From the NCBI GenBank assembly GCA_964059195.1, contig CAXKWD010000006.1:67969073-68033072 (forward strand): a stretch of 64,000 nucleotides of DNA, in the 5' to 3' direction. Below the pieces are notes generated by a model. That model had not been told where the DNA came from. It searched no databases and saw nothing but the letters and a program-made list of their open reading frames with translations. The DNA is from Ectobius pallidus. Lineage: Eukaryota; Arthropoda; Insecta; Blattodea; Ectobiidae. Made by a program: the position numbers and the translations under genes. Position 1 is the stretch's first letter. The number at the start of each line of letters is the position of its first letter. Below, one piece after another: positions 44,901 through 55,239 of the stretch.

Positions 44901-45920
44901 ATACATATCGTATTTCTTATAATTTGTGGTTAGAAAATGCATTATAAAGAAAACAATAAAATAATATAGTATTATTCCCACCTATGCTGTAACTTCTGGT
45001 GATAGAACTACGCTAGAAAAAAATTATTTTGAAGGTATAAATCGATTTCACTAGTAATTAGTACTAGGATTCAGTCGAAATCTAATAAATATATTTTCAA
45101 ATTTAAGTTTTCTAATAACCGAAAAGAGTAATATGAAATGCTAACAGTTTATCAGTACCTGCAGAGCGGTAGATGTAAATAAACTCTGAACAACATAACA
45201 CCTTATTACATTTCCACATTTCCACTTCTAAGATACAAAAATAAATGGTAATATGACTGTCTTCCTACCTTTTGTGTCCGCTTCGATGAACGGTCTGCTA
45301 TTGTACCTGTAACATAAAAAATATAGGCTCCATTAGAATGATTTCTCTTACAATATGTATTCCTTTTTATTAACATAAAATATAATATAAACCAATAAAG
45401 ATCGACATTGTTGGTATAGGTTTATAGTGTTTGAGTACCTGATCTGTAGTGATAGTAAAGTTATTCTTATGAGCCACTCCTTTTCTGTGCGTTAAGGGAT
45501 AGGACTAGTAAGATTTATTTAGATATGCCTGTTTTAAAGACTCGCCTTAGGCACTAAAAATAATTTTCCAAATTGAAACTTTACGCACTAAAGTAGTTCC
45601 ATTAAACAGATTTCCATAAGGAGATTTTAAATTCACATACAAATAACGGACGAAAACAAAATATTAAAGACCAAAACGACAGCTGATTAACCAAAAATCT
45701 TCTGTGATATCTAAAGGCATTTGATGTTATTAACACAGGATATTTTACCACTATAATTTCTTTCAAAACCCTCTTATGTTAGATTCCTCTTTTATATAGG
45801 CTATTTAAACTTGAAACCGCCAAATGTGACTGTATTCTTCTTAACCTGGCACCAACGTGTCATTAATTTATATAATCTGTCCAAAACAATGCTACATGCA
45901 ACACTTGAACTTAAATTTCC
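41970..45920. other. Unassigned AT-rich DNA, about 4 kb
   Basis: No gene recognised. TATATA-rich spots lie near 43125-43160 and 44360-44405. Confidence 0.55.
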
Positions 45921-45923
45921 AGG

Positions 45924-46540
45924 GCAGTGGTCTTCAACTTTTTTGGGAAAGACTAGCGGACCGCAATGATTTATTAAGTGCCAGTATGGTACTTTATGAG
46001 ATTGTGTGGGGGACGAAAAAATGTCTGTCCGTCTGTCTGTCTGTCCGTCCGTGCGTCTGTACGCACCATAACTCAAATACGCTTCTTCGGATTTTCATGA
46101 AACTTGGAAAACACATTTATAATGTCCATGGGAAGAACCCTATTGATATTGAACCAAATCGGTTCACCGGTACCGGAGTAATGCCCAATTTAGTGCCTAT
46201 TTTTATAGATTACGGCGCTTTTCTAATAGAATGGCGCCATAACTCAAGTACGCTATATCGGATTTCCATTAAACTTGGTATACGAATTTATGACATCCTC
46301 GAAAAGTTCCCTATTGAATTTGAACCTAATCTGTTGTCCGGTACCGGAGTAAAACCCAATTTGGTGTCTATTTTAAAGGCGCAATAACTCAAATGCGCTT
46401 TATCGGATTTTATGATACTTCGTATACGCATTTATAATGTCCATGGGAAGACGTCTATTGATATTCGACCAAATCGGTTGTCCAGTACCGGAATAATCCC
46501 AAATTTAGTGCCTTTTATGTTAGTATATGAGAAGTCATCC
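45924..46540 (+). repeat. Uncharacterised interspersed repeat with three about 150-bp tandem subunits
   Basis: It starts with a hAT-like CAGTGGTCTTCAACTTTTTT (45924) and a (GTCTGTCC)n-type tract at 46021-46055. Three divergent subunits follow (about 46066-46210, 46230-46375, 46379-46515). Each has ATAACTCAAATACGC, TCGGATTTTCAT and CCGGTACCGGAGTAA-type words. A single-unit copy lies inverted at 56455-56625. No coding capacity is convincing. Confidence 0.75.
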
Positions 46541-46544
46541 CAGG

Positions 46545-47336
46545 AATCTGAATATTGATATGCTGCCAGAGAATTGTTCAAAACATACCGAACCAACTGT
46601 TATTTCCAGATTCAAGCCGGTCAATAGCACTTAGTAATTTTTTCCCACATAGAGAAATACATTTTTAAAAATAAGTTATGTACATGTTGCCAAGATATTA
46701 CTAAATTCTTGTACGCCATCAAAGAATTTTGTTGCTAAGAGATCGTTCTTCATTTTCGGCGTGGATCAAAATTAGTAGTGATTTGAGAAACATTTCTGTT
46801 TCTCAAAAGCATATAAAATGGAATCTCCGAAGACTTCAACTTCCGAAACCACACTCACTAGGCTCAGAATTCAGGTATTTATAGCCTGTGGTTTTTGTCC
46901 TGGTTTCTTTTATAACTTCGGCATGAGTACTGTATTCTTATGTGGGTTTGCACCTGTGTTGATGTGGGTATTTAAATAATTTTATTTGTAATCTTGGAAG
47001 CGTATTTCTTGCGTGTAACACCCAAATTAGAAGATAAAGCGTATAATTTTAATAAATATTATTGCTTCATTTAATATTAAAGAGCCCATTATATCCATGT
47101 AGGAGATATTGGTTTAAGAACTTCTGACTTTTATAGCCTATAACGTTATTTCAAACCGTATTTTGGAATGTTGCCTAATGGAATTAGTGCTTACGTAATT
47201 TTAGAACAACGTTTTTTTATGAAGTTATAGGCCTAGCAGCGCGTCTCATGTTGTACTGTAGATACTGTAGATACAAGTCATTTATTGATAGTCTACAGCA
47301 GAGGTACACAGAGTTCCTCGTATAGGCCTAACCCGC
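46545..47336. other. Unassigned DNA
   Basis: Nothing recognised. Confidence 0.5.
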
Positions 47337-47344
47337 CGGCCGCG

Positions 47345-47512
47345 GAAGAGTTTGATCAGGTCCTTAGCGTAGAGAAAATGTTGATACGAGCGAACAAAGA
47401 TAACATCAACCTGCATACATAAATGTAGTAGACCTGGTCCGGGATCGAACTCTCAATCTTGCGCACAGAAAGCCAGCACGATACTGACTGTACCAAAGCC
47501 GACTCACTTATT
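47345..47512 (-). mobile_element. tRNA-derived SINE (third family)
   Basis: The minus strand has an A-box-like TTTGGTACAGTCAGTATCG and a B box GAGTTCGATCCCG, then a body ending near the GC-rich CCGCCGGCCGCGG at 47333-47345. No target duplication found. Confidence 0.65.
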
Positions 47513-48527
47513 TGTAAACTGATGCAATCCAGAAGGAATAAGTTCAACAAAGGAAGACTTGTTCGGTTTATAACATCCTTGCAAACAAATATACTGAAAA
47601 TCAGAGTTTGAGCACAAAGATATCTGCGTTTGAGACTATGAGAATATTTGGAGAATCCATGTTATTACATCTGTTTCTTGGAGTATTGTAAATATAAATA
47701 AAATCGCTAAGAAGTTCACACAAAATTAACCTAAAATGGCGCAATGAAATAATGTGTGTTCACAGAACCGACTCCTCAGGGGGAGGGAATCGTTGGGTCA
47801 CGTGGTGCAGGCAAGGGCTGAAACTTGATGGCGGTCTATATGGTGATCAGCAAATAATTAGCTTTAATGAAATTAGATTAGACCATGTACCGTATTTTTA
47901 TTGAATATCCAAAATTGGATTAAACCCTATTTCGCCTGAAGGTATATTAGGGTTAGAGATAATGAAAAAATGAGTTAATAATAGTTATTTATGAAACAAG
48001 TGGCGAAAACGAAATTTTCTATGTTCGCGAAACGAGCCCGTAAGAGCGTGTGTAGCAATCCTACGAGCAAACTAAAACCATTTTACCATGTGTAACATAC
48101 AATATGTTTTAGACAGACGTTAATATTTGTGAAATACAAATTTTATTGCGTGCCGTGCAGCGATATTGGGAACTTCCAGCCGTCCTGCCACCTAGTATGC
48201 ACTTGTGCAGCAAGGCTTTGATTTTCTGGTGCATGGCTCCCAACATATTATGGGATGGAGTGGACAACGCTTTTCAGCGACCAAAATATGTTTTCTTATC
48301 GAGGCTAGTGTTCACGGAATGACAGTGATGAAATTAACTGCTTTACTAGAAATTCTTATAAGATAGAAGAATAATTTCTTTAACATTAAATGTTGTTAAT
48401 TGTTTTTATTTGTGTTATTTTTTATGCATAAGTAACTTAATCGTTTTAGAACTTATTTTTGAAGCATTATGCCATAACAAGGTAAGTAAAAAACATTTGA
48501 AACTTTGTTCACGACTTATATTAATGA
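47513..48527. other. Unassigned DNA
   Basis: No gene or repeat recognised. Confidence 0.5.
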
Positions 48528-48536
48528 CTAGCTTAA

Positions 48537-49494
48537 CCCTGCAGTGCTCGCGCGCTATTTTGGGACATAGAAGCTCGCGCGGCGTCTGAGAGACGCCGTT
48601 GGTATTTTACGTTATTTCTATTGTTTTATGTTGTTTTGAGTGTTCATTTTGTTTATTGAGGGTTGTCATAGTTTATTTAATATTATTGAACATGTTTTGC
48701 ATACATTGCTTAGTTAAAAATAGGTTATTAAGTCAATTTATTGAAAATGAGCATTTATGTAATCATATTGGACACAAATCAATATTAGCACATTATGAGT
48801 TTAATTAATTAACAATAAAACAATGTTGTTAGGCATGTAACAATTTTTAAATCATTTTTAATTATTGTCGTCCTAAGAGTGTGTAGGTATAACAACTTTT
48901 ACTACTAGTTACTGATCTCTTCTTATTCCATTTAGAAACTTTGTCCCGCGCTACGAAATATTTAGGTCTATCACATTCACTATAATCATTATCATCATCT
49001 GCTTCTTGTTCAGTGTCCACAGACGCACTTCTAGACTCCGCAATATCTTCTTTAGGAACATTATCGCAATCAAGTTCTTTCTTCTTCTTCTAGCAACTTT
49101 GCACTATCTTCCAATCATTTGGATCAGAAAGATTATATTTTTTCTCCTTTTCACTCATTGCCAAGCCTAATGATAAGTAATTTATATCAGAAAAGATTGG
49201 TATTGTAGGTTTATGATCACTAGTTTCTGCAAGAAATTTGTTTTAAACCAGTAACTTACCTTGTAACAGTAAAGCTCGCGCGGCGTCTTACAGACGCCAT
49301 CTACATTTTTGCAACAATAACGTCACTCCACTCTTGCTAGGCGAAAACTGGAGTGTTGCCACTTGGATATGTTATTTAAGAGTAGTTGACCGAAAGGTAG
49401 ATAGCAGGTCAGCACAATGGCCTCATAGGTACTCTAGATATGGTGAAATGAATTTGGTCTGGCGTCTGTGAGACGCCGCGCGAGCACTGCAGGG
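48537..49494. mobile_element. PiggyBac-derived element, 958 bp, in a TTAA site
   Basis: Perfect 18-bp terminal inverted repeats (CCCTGCAGTGCTCGCGCG) are flanked by TTAA at 48533-48536 and 49495-49498. Three internal palindromes of the form GGCGTCT-3-AGACGCC lie at 48581-48597, 49282-49298 and 49461-49477. Each is joined to AGCTCGCGC or its complement. Only an N-terminal transposase remnant is left. Confidence 0.93.
48862..49158 (-). pseudogene. PiggyBac transposase N-terminal remnant
   Basis: A 99-codon minus-strand frame from the ATG at 49156-49158 has a single premature TAG at codon 23 (49090-49092). It is rich in Asp/Glu/Ser (EQEADDDNDYSEC), followed by a basic segment (VSKWNKKR). This matches the acidic N-terminal region of piggyBac transposases by composition and position between piggyBac ends. 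The catalytic domain is gone. Confidence 0.6.
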
Positions 49495-50328
49495 TTAAAA
49501 GACCCGGCGTCGCCCGGGTTTTGTATTTTGTAATTGGAAATTAGCTTATGAAGGATTTTCAATTTTAAATTCTAGGTCCTTATATAGGCATTTATAATTT
49601 GAAATAGGATGAACGACTTATTACACTCAAACTATTCCCTCACAAAACGCTTGATATAGTTTTTTTTATGGCTCATAGAGGATCTAGAATGTTGCATCCC
49701 ATCGCTTGTACAGTGCACAGCAAGCCTGGTAGAGGTTTAAATAAAAAGAAACAGAAATTCCTGTAACATAAAATTGTAATATCGAGGCGGGAAATTTCCC
49801 ACTCTTATGTTATAGCATTATCACTTTCATACTTTTCTCTCCAAAAACCTGCGATATAGGCCTAATATAATAATATACACACTACCATACCTCGTTTTGT
49901 TTTCTCTATGTCCAGGGTATAGAAAGTTATGTGATTCCATTATTTTAGTGGATTTCATTCTGTAATATTTATTTATAACATGAATTATTTTGATAACTTC
50001 TCTTATTTGTCAAAATTGCATTTCATTTGTTTTTTCCAAGCCCACCTGATACCATTTGGCAACAATATATTATGTGATTTGGAATTGATAATTCTATGTA
50101 AAATGGGATTAAGTATTTTCAAAAACATTTAATTTTTGGCATTTAGAATCAGAATTTTTCAAAATCCTTTCTTAGTGAGCACCTACATTATGAAACGAAG
50201 GTACTGTCAAAATTCCAAGTCTCTACCTGTTATAGTTTAGGCTGTACGTTGATTCCTGTCATTCAGTCAATCAGTCAGTCAGTCATTCATTCAGTCAGTC
50301 AGGACAAAGCCTTTTATATATAAAGAGA

Positions 50329-51275
50329 TACTACAGAAACCTCTACATGCAGGCACAAATTTGGATTTACGCAATTGGCTATGCAATATATGAGTGTTCA
50401 AGGTAAGTGTATATGCATTCATTTTATTTAGGCGCGCAACATAACCAAGGTAAATTGACTTTCCTTCATATTGAAGTTCTCTTTATATCTTCAGTTATCA
50501 TTGATTTAAACTAAGGAAGTATATATTTCTGCGAGTCAATACCCTGGAGAGATTTCTCAATACTTGACATGAGTACTTTAAGAAGAGTTCGTTTTAATAC
50601 ATTTTAGAACTGTTTATTCGGGTTAATCTCAACGACTATTCCACCATCAAATTCACTCACCTGAAACTAAGTCACATATCACAGATTTATTGCTAGCACA
50701 TTATTTGCTAATATTGACAAATATGATACCATATTACTCAATTATAAATATTATATAGGCCCTTTTACAGATTTTCAAGAATTCTAAGAAGAGGTGAATA
50801 GCTATTTATGTATCGAGTATGCAAAGCATGGCTTTAGCCAAAAACATGGGATGTAGATTTTTACAGATTATTCCTTCGGTAGAACAATAAAAAACTTTCA
50901 ACAAAAAAATATTCATCGTCCTAGTTTCTTCTGCTTAAGCACCTTGTCTCTTTCCGATCTCCCTGGGGCGGGTCTTTTGAATATATTAGGTAATTCTCCC
51001 CTCTGTGTCTAGGACCTCAATAACTTGCACGAAACTGTGTTCTTCGAGCTACGAGTTCTGCCCAACCATGTCTACATGATTATTAGGTGTTAGGTTATAT
51101 AGAAGTTGGATTTCATCACTAAATGTGTCCTTCATTCCCTTTTCATCTATCTCGGTATTGTCTGAAAAATTTTCTCTGTAGGTCTACCTTGTTCTCGAAT
51201 ATTCTGAGTTTTTTGTTCTTAATTGTCGAAAAACGAATCCAGTTTCGCATCTACAGAGCACTACTCATAATTTAA
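50329..51275. other. Unassigned DNA upstream of the minisatellite frame
   Basis: No exon is recognised, although an upstream exon would be needed if the minisatellite frame is a gene. Confidence 0.5.
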
Positions 51276-54200
51276 TTGTTTTACATAACCCAAATTTCAG
51301 CTCATGATACAGCAGCGGAGGAGATAGCAGCTCATGATAGAGCAGCGGAGGAGATAGCAGTTCATGATAGAGCAGCGGAGGAGATAGCAAATCATAATAG
51401 GGCAGCGGAGGAGATAGCAGCTCATGATAGAGCAGCGGAGGTGATAACAGCTCATCTTACAGAAGCGGAGGAGATAGCAGCTCATGATAGAGCAGCGGAG
51501 GAGATAGCAGCTCATGATAGAGCAGCGGAGGAGATAGCAGCTCATAATAGAGCAGCGGAGGAGATAGAAGGTCATGATCGAGCAGCGGAGGAGATAGCAG
51601 CTCATAATAGAGCAGCGGAGGAGATAGCAGCTCATAATAGAGCAGCGGAGGAGATAGCAGCTCATAACAGAGCAGCGGAGGAGATAGCAGTTCCTAATAG
51701 AGCAGCGGAGGTGATAACAGCTCATCTTACAGAAGCGGAGGAGATAGCAGCTCATGATAGAGCAGCGGAGGTGATAACAGCTCATCTTACAGCAGCGGAG
51801 GAGATAGCAGCTCATGATAGAGCAGCGGAGGAGATAGCAGCTCATGATAGAGCAGCGGAGGTGATAACAGCTCATCTTACAGAAGCGGAGGAGATAGCAG
51901 CTCATAATAGAGCAGCGGAGGAGATAGCAGCGCATGATACAGCAGCGGAGGAGATAGCAGCTCATAATAGAGCAGCGGAGGAGATATCAGCTCATGATAC
52001 AGCAGCGGAGGAGATAGCAGCTCATAATAGGGCAGCGGAGGAGATAGCAGCTCATGATAGAGCAGCGGAGGTGATAACAGCTCATCTTACAGAAGCGGAG
52101 GAGATAGCAGCTCATAATAGAGCAGCGGAGGAGATAGCAGCTCATAATAGAGCAGCGGAGGAGATAGCAGCTCATGATCGAGCAGCGGAGGAGATAGCAG
52201 CTCATAATAGAGCAGCGGAGGAGATAGCAGCTCATAACAGAGCAGCGGAGGTGATAACAGCTCATCTTACAGAAGCGGAGGAGGTAGCAGCTCATGATAG
52301 AGCAGCGGAGGAGATAGCAGCTCATGATAGAGCAGCGGAGGTGATAACAGCTCATCTTACAGAAGCGGAGGAGATAGCAGCTCATGATAGAGCAGCGGAG
52401 GTGATAACAGCTCATCTTACAGAAGCGGAGGAGATAGCAGCTCATAATAGAGCAGCGGAGGAGATAGCAGCTCATGATACAGCAGCGGAGGAGATAGCAG
52501 CTCATAATAGGGCAGCGGAGGAGATAGCAGCTCATGATAGAGCAGCGGAGGTGATAACAGCTCATCTTACAGAAGCGGAGGAGATAGCAGCTCATAATAG
52601 GGCAGCGGAGGAGATAGCAGCTCATGATAGAGCAGCGGAGGTGATAACAACTCATCTTACAGCAGCGGAGGAGATAGCAGCTCATGATAGAGCAGCGGAG
52701 GAGATAGCAGCTCATGATACAGCAGCGGAGGAGATAGCAGCTCATAATAGAGCAGCAAAGGAGATAGCAGCTCATAATAGGGCAGAGGAGGAGATAGCAG
52801 CTCATGATAGAGCAGCGGAGGTGATAACAACTCATCTTACAGCAGCGGAGGAGATAGCAGCTCATGATAGAGCAGCGGAGGAGATAGCAGCTCATGATAC
52901 AGCAGCGGAGGAGATAGCAGCTCATAATAGAGCAGCAAAGGAGATAGCAGCTCATAATAGGGCAGAGGAGGAGATAGCAGCTCATAATAGGGCAGCGGAG
53001 GAGATAGCAGCTCATGATAGAGCAGCGGAGGTGATAACAGCTCATCTTACAGCAGCGGAGGAGATAGCAGCGGAGGAGATAGCAGCGGAGGAGATAGCAG
53101 CGGAGGAGATAGCAGCAGAGGAGATAGCAGCTCATGATACAGCAGCGGAGGAGATAGCAGCTCATAATAGGGCAGCGGAGGAGATAGCACCTCATGATAG
53201 AGCAGCGGAGGTGATAACAGCTCATCTTACAGCAGCGGAGGAGATAGCAGCTCATGATAGAGTAGCGGAGGAGATAGCAGCTCATGGTACAGCAGCGGAG
53301 GAGATAGCAGCTCATAATAGGGCAGCGGAGGAGATAGCAGCTCATGATAGAGCAGCAGAGGTGATAACAGCTCAACTTACAGAAGCGGAAGAGATAGCAG
53401 CTCATGATAGAGCAGCGGAGGTGATAACAGCTCATCCTACAGAAGCGGAGGAGAATGCAGCTCATAATAGGGCAGCGGAGGAGATAGCAGCTCATGATAG
53501 AGCAGCGGAGGTGATAACAGCTCATCTTACAGCAGCGGAGGAGATAGCAGCTCATGATAGAGCAGCGGAGGAGATAGCAGCTCATGATACAGCAGCGGAG
53601 GAGATAGCAGCTCATGATACAGCAGCAAAGGAGATAGCAGCTCATAATAGGGCAGCGGAGGAGATAGCAGCTCATGATAGAGCAGCGGAGGTGATAACAG
53701 CTCATCTTACAGAAACGGAGGAGATAGCAGCTCATGATAGAGCAGCGGAGGAGATAGCAGCTCATGATAGAGCAGCGGAGGTGATAACAGCTCATCTTAC
53801 AGAAGCGGAGGAGATAGCAGCTCATGATAGAGCAGCGGAGGTGATAACAGCTCATCTTACAGAAGCGGAAGAGATAGCAGCTCATAATAGAGCAGCGGAG
53901 GAGATAGCAGCTCATGATACAGCAGCGGAGGAGATAGCAGCTCATAATAGGGCAGCGGAGGAGATAGCAGCTCATGATACAGCAGCGGAGGAGATAGCAG
54001 CTCATAATAGGGCAGCGGAGGAGATAGCAGCTCATGATAGAGCAGCGGAGGTGATAACAGCTCATCTTACAGAAGCGGAGGAAATAGCAGCTCATAATAG
54101 GGCAGCGGAGGAGATAGCAGCTCATGATAGAGCAGCGGAGGTGATAACAACTCATCTTACAGCAGCGGAGGAGATAGCAGCTCATGATAGAGCAGCGGAG

Positions 54201-55235
54201 GAGATAGCAGCTCATGATACAGCAGCGGAGGAGATAGCAGCTCATAATAGAGCAGCAAAGGAGATAGCAGCTAATAATAGGGCAGAGGAGGAGATAGCAG
54301 CTCATGATAGAGCAGCGGAGGTGATAACAGCTCATCTTACAGAAGCGGAGGAGGTAGCAGCTCATGATAGAGCAGCGGAGGAGATAGCAGCTCATGATAG
54401 AGCAGCGGAGGTGATAACAGTTCATCTTACAGAAGCGGAGGAGATAGCAGCTCATAATAGAGCAGCGGAGGAGATAGCAGCTCATGATACAGCAGCGGAG
54501 GAGATAGCAGCTCATAATAGGGCAGCGGAGGAGATAGCAGCTCATGATAGAGCAGCGGAGGTGATAACAGCTCATCTTTCAGCAGCGGAGGAGATAGCAG
54601 CTCATGATAGAGCAGCGGAGGAGATAGCAGCTCATATTAGGGCAGCTGAGGAGATAGCAGCTCATGATAGAGCAGCGGAGGAGATAGCAGCTCATGATAG
54701 AGCAGCGGAGGAGATATGTGCTCATAATAGAGCAGCGGAGGAGATAGCAGCTCATAATAGGTCAGCGGAGGAGATAGCAGCTCGTGATAGAGCACCGGAG
54801 GTGATAACAGCTAATCTGACAGCAGCGGAGGAGATAGCAGCTCATGATAGAGCAGCGGAGGAGATAGCAGCTCATGATAGAGAAGCGGAGGAGATATGTG
54901 CTCATAATAGAGCAGCGGAGGAGATAGCAGCTCATAATAGGGCAGCAGAGGAGATAGCAGCTCATGATAGAGCAGCGGAGGAGATATGTGCTCATAATAG
55001 AGCAGCGGAGGAGATAGCAGCTCATAATAGGGCAGCGGAGGAGATAGCAGCTCATGATAGAGCAGCGAAGGTGAAAGCAGCTCAGGATAGAGCAGGATGG
55101 AGTGGTTATAAGAATTTAAGAAAAATGATATTGAGAAAAATCTTCAGTTTTCATGTATGGTTCCAACAACTAAGGCCTTTTGCAAATTCTTGTAAAGTTT
55201 CTATCAACATTGTACACCTTAAAATAAAGAAGTAA
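51276..55235 (+). CDS. Uncharacterised frame made of about 126 decapeptide repeats
   Basis: Open for 1319 codons from just after a TAA (51273-51275) to a TAA at 55233-55235. There is no ATG before or inside the repeats in this frame, so translation would need an upstream exon. The junction CCCAAATTTCAG at 51289-51300 is a plausible splice acceptor, placed exactly where the repeats start. The repeat consensus is AAEEIAAHDR, with HNR and HDT variants and a second unit type AEVITAHLTE. It is charged, alanine-rich, probably helical and almost free of aromatic residues. A unique 47-residue basic tail (from GWSGYKNLRK) follows, with AATAAA at the stop. All length changes inside the array are multiples of 15 bp. 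I recognise no family and cannot say whether it is expressed. It may be a plain satellite whose 30-bp unit happens to lack stops. Confidence 0.4.
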   Translation: MFYITQISAHDTAAEEIAAHDRAAEEIAVHDRAAEEIANHNRAAEEIAAHDRAAEVITAHLTEAEEIAAHDRAAEEIAAHDRAAEEIAAHNRAAEEIEGHDRAAEEIAAHNRAAEEIAAHNRAAEEIAAHNRAAEEIAVPNRAAEVITAHLTEAEEIAAHDRAAEVITAHLTAAEEIAAHDRAAEEIAAHDRAAEVITAHLTEAEEIAAHNRAAEEIAAHDTAAEEIAAHNRAAEEISAHDTAAEEIAAHNRAAEEIAAHDRAAEVITAHLTEAEEIAAHNRAAEEIAAHNRAAEEIAAHDRAAEEIAAHNRAAEEIAAHNRAAEVITAHLTEAEEVAAHDRAAEEIAAHDRAAEVITAHLTEAEEIAAHDRAAEVITAHLTEAEEIAAHNRAAEEIAAHDTAAEEIAAHNRAAEEIAAHDRAAEVITAHLTEAEEIAAHNRAAEEIAAHDRAAEVITTHLTAAEEIAAHDRAAEEIAAHDTAAEEIAAHNRAAKEIAAHNRAEEEIAAHDRAAEVITTHLTAAEEIAAHDRAAEEIAAHDTAAEEIAAHNRAAKEIAAHNRAEEEIAAHNRAAEEIAAHDRAAEVITAHLTAAEEIAAEEIAAEEIAAEEIAAEEIAAHDTAAEEIAAHNRAAEEIAPHDRAAEVITAHLTAAEEIAAHDRVAEEIAAHGTAAEEIAAHNRAAEEIAAHDRAAEVITAQLTEAEEIAAHDRAAEVITAHPTEAEENAAHNRAAEEIAAHDRAAEVITAHLTAAEEIAAHDRAAEEIAAHDTAAEEIAAHDTAAKEIAAHNRAAEEIAAHDRAAEVITAHLTETEEIAAHDRAAEEIAAHDRAAEVITAHLTEAEEIAAHDRAAEVITAHLTEAEEIAAHNRAAEEIAAHDTAAEEIAAHNRAAEEIAAHDTAAEEIAAHNRAAEEIAAHDRAAEVITAHLTEAEEIAAHNRAAEEIAAHDRAAEVITTHLTAAEEIAAHDRAAEEIAAHDTAAEEIAAHNRAAKEIAANNRAEEEIAAHDRAAEVITAHLTEAEEVAAHDRAAEEIAAHDRAAEVITVHLTEAEEIAAHNRAAEEIAAHDTAAEEIAAHNRAAEEIAAHDRAAEVITAHLSAAEEIAAHDRAAEEIAAHIRAAEEIAAHDRAAEEIAAHDRAAEEICAHNRAAEEIAAHNRSAEEIAARDRAPEVITANLTAAEEIAAHDRAAEEIAAHDREAEEICAHNRAAEEIAAHNRAAEEIAAHDRAAEEICAHNRAAEEIAAHNRAAEEIAAHDRAAKVKAAQDRAGWSGYKNLRKMILRKIFSFHVWFQQLRPFANSCKVSINIVHLKIKK
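51301..55095 (+). repeat. 30-bp minisatellite, about 126 units
   Basis: The basic unit is CTCATGATAGAGCAGCGGAG followed by GAGATAGCAG. Variants recur at fixed sites: GATAG/AATAG/GATAC, and a distinct unit with GTGATAACAG...CTCATCTTAC. Longer blocks are duplicated, for example 180 bp at 52621-52800, again at 52801-52980 and at 54121-54300. A 15-bp subrepeat block lies at about 53050-53130. Confidence 0.97.
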
Positions 55236-55239
55236 TTTG

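Larger units (their letters stand above)
48528..50328 (-). mobile_element. Non-autonomous Helitron (second family), interrupted by a piggyBac derivative
   Basis: On the minus strand the 5' end reads TCTCTTTATATATAAAAGGC at 50328, preceded by A. It is followed by CTGACTGACTGAATG repeats (50255-50302). The 3' end has a hairpin ACCCGG/CCGGGT (about 49502-49519), then CTTTTAA, the piggyBac insertion, and on its far side GCTAGT. Removing the insert and one TTAA gives the normal hairpin, a short spacer and CTAG followed by T (48527). The Helitron itself is about 839 bp with no Rep/helicase frame. Confidence 0.85.

Noticed and set aside
45857..46387. 176-codon frame
   Set aside because: It runs through the tandem subunits of an interspersed repeat; no recognisable protein.
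50255..50302. CAGTCAGT repeats as an independent microsatellite
   Set aside because: Better explained as the subterminal repeat of the minus-strand Helitron 5' end.
51987..54575. Long minus-strand frame with SCYLLRC repeats
   Set aside because: Antisense shadow of the minisatellite, interrupted by stops elsewhere in the array.
51301..55095. CRISPR-like or other spaced-repeat array
   Set aside because: Units are contiguous with no unique spacers, and the setting is eukaryotic.
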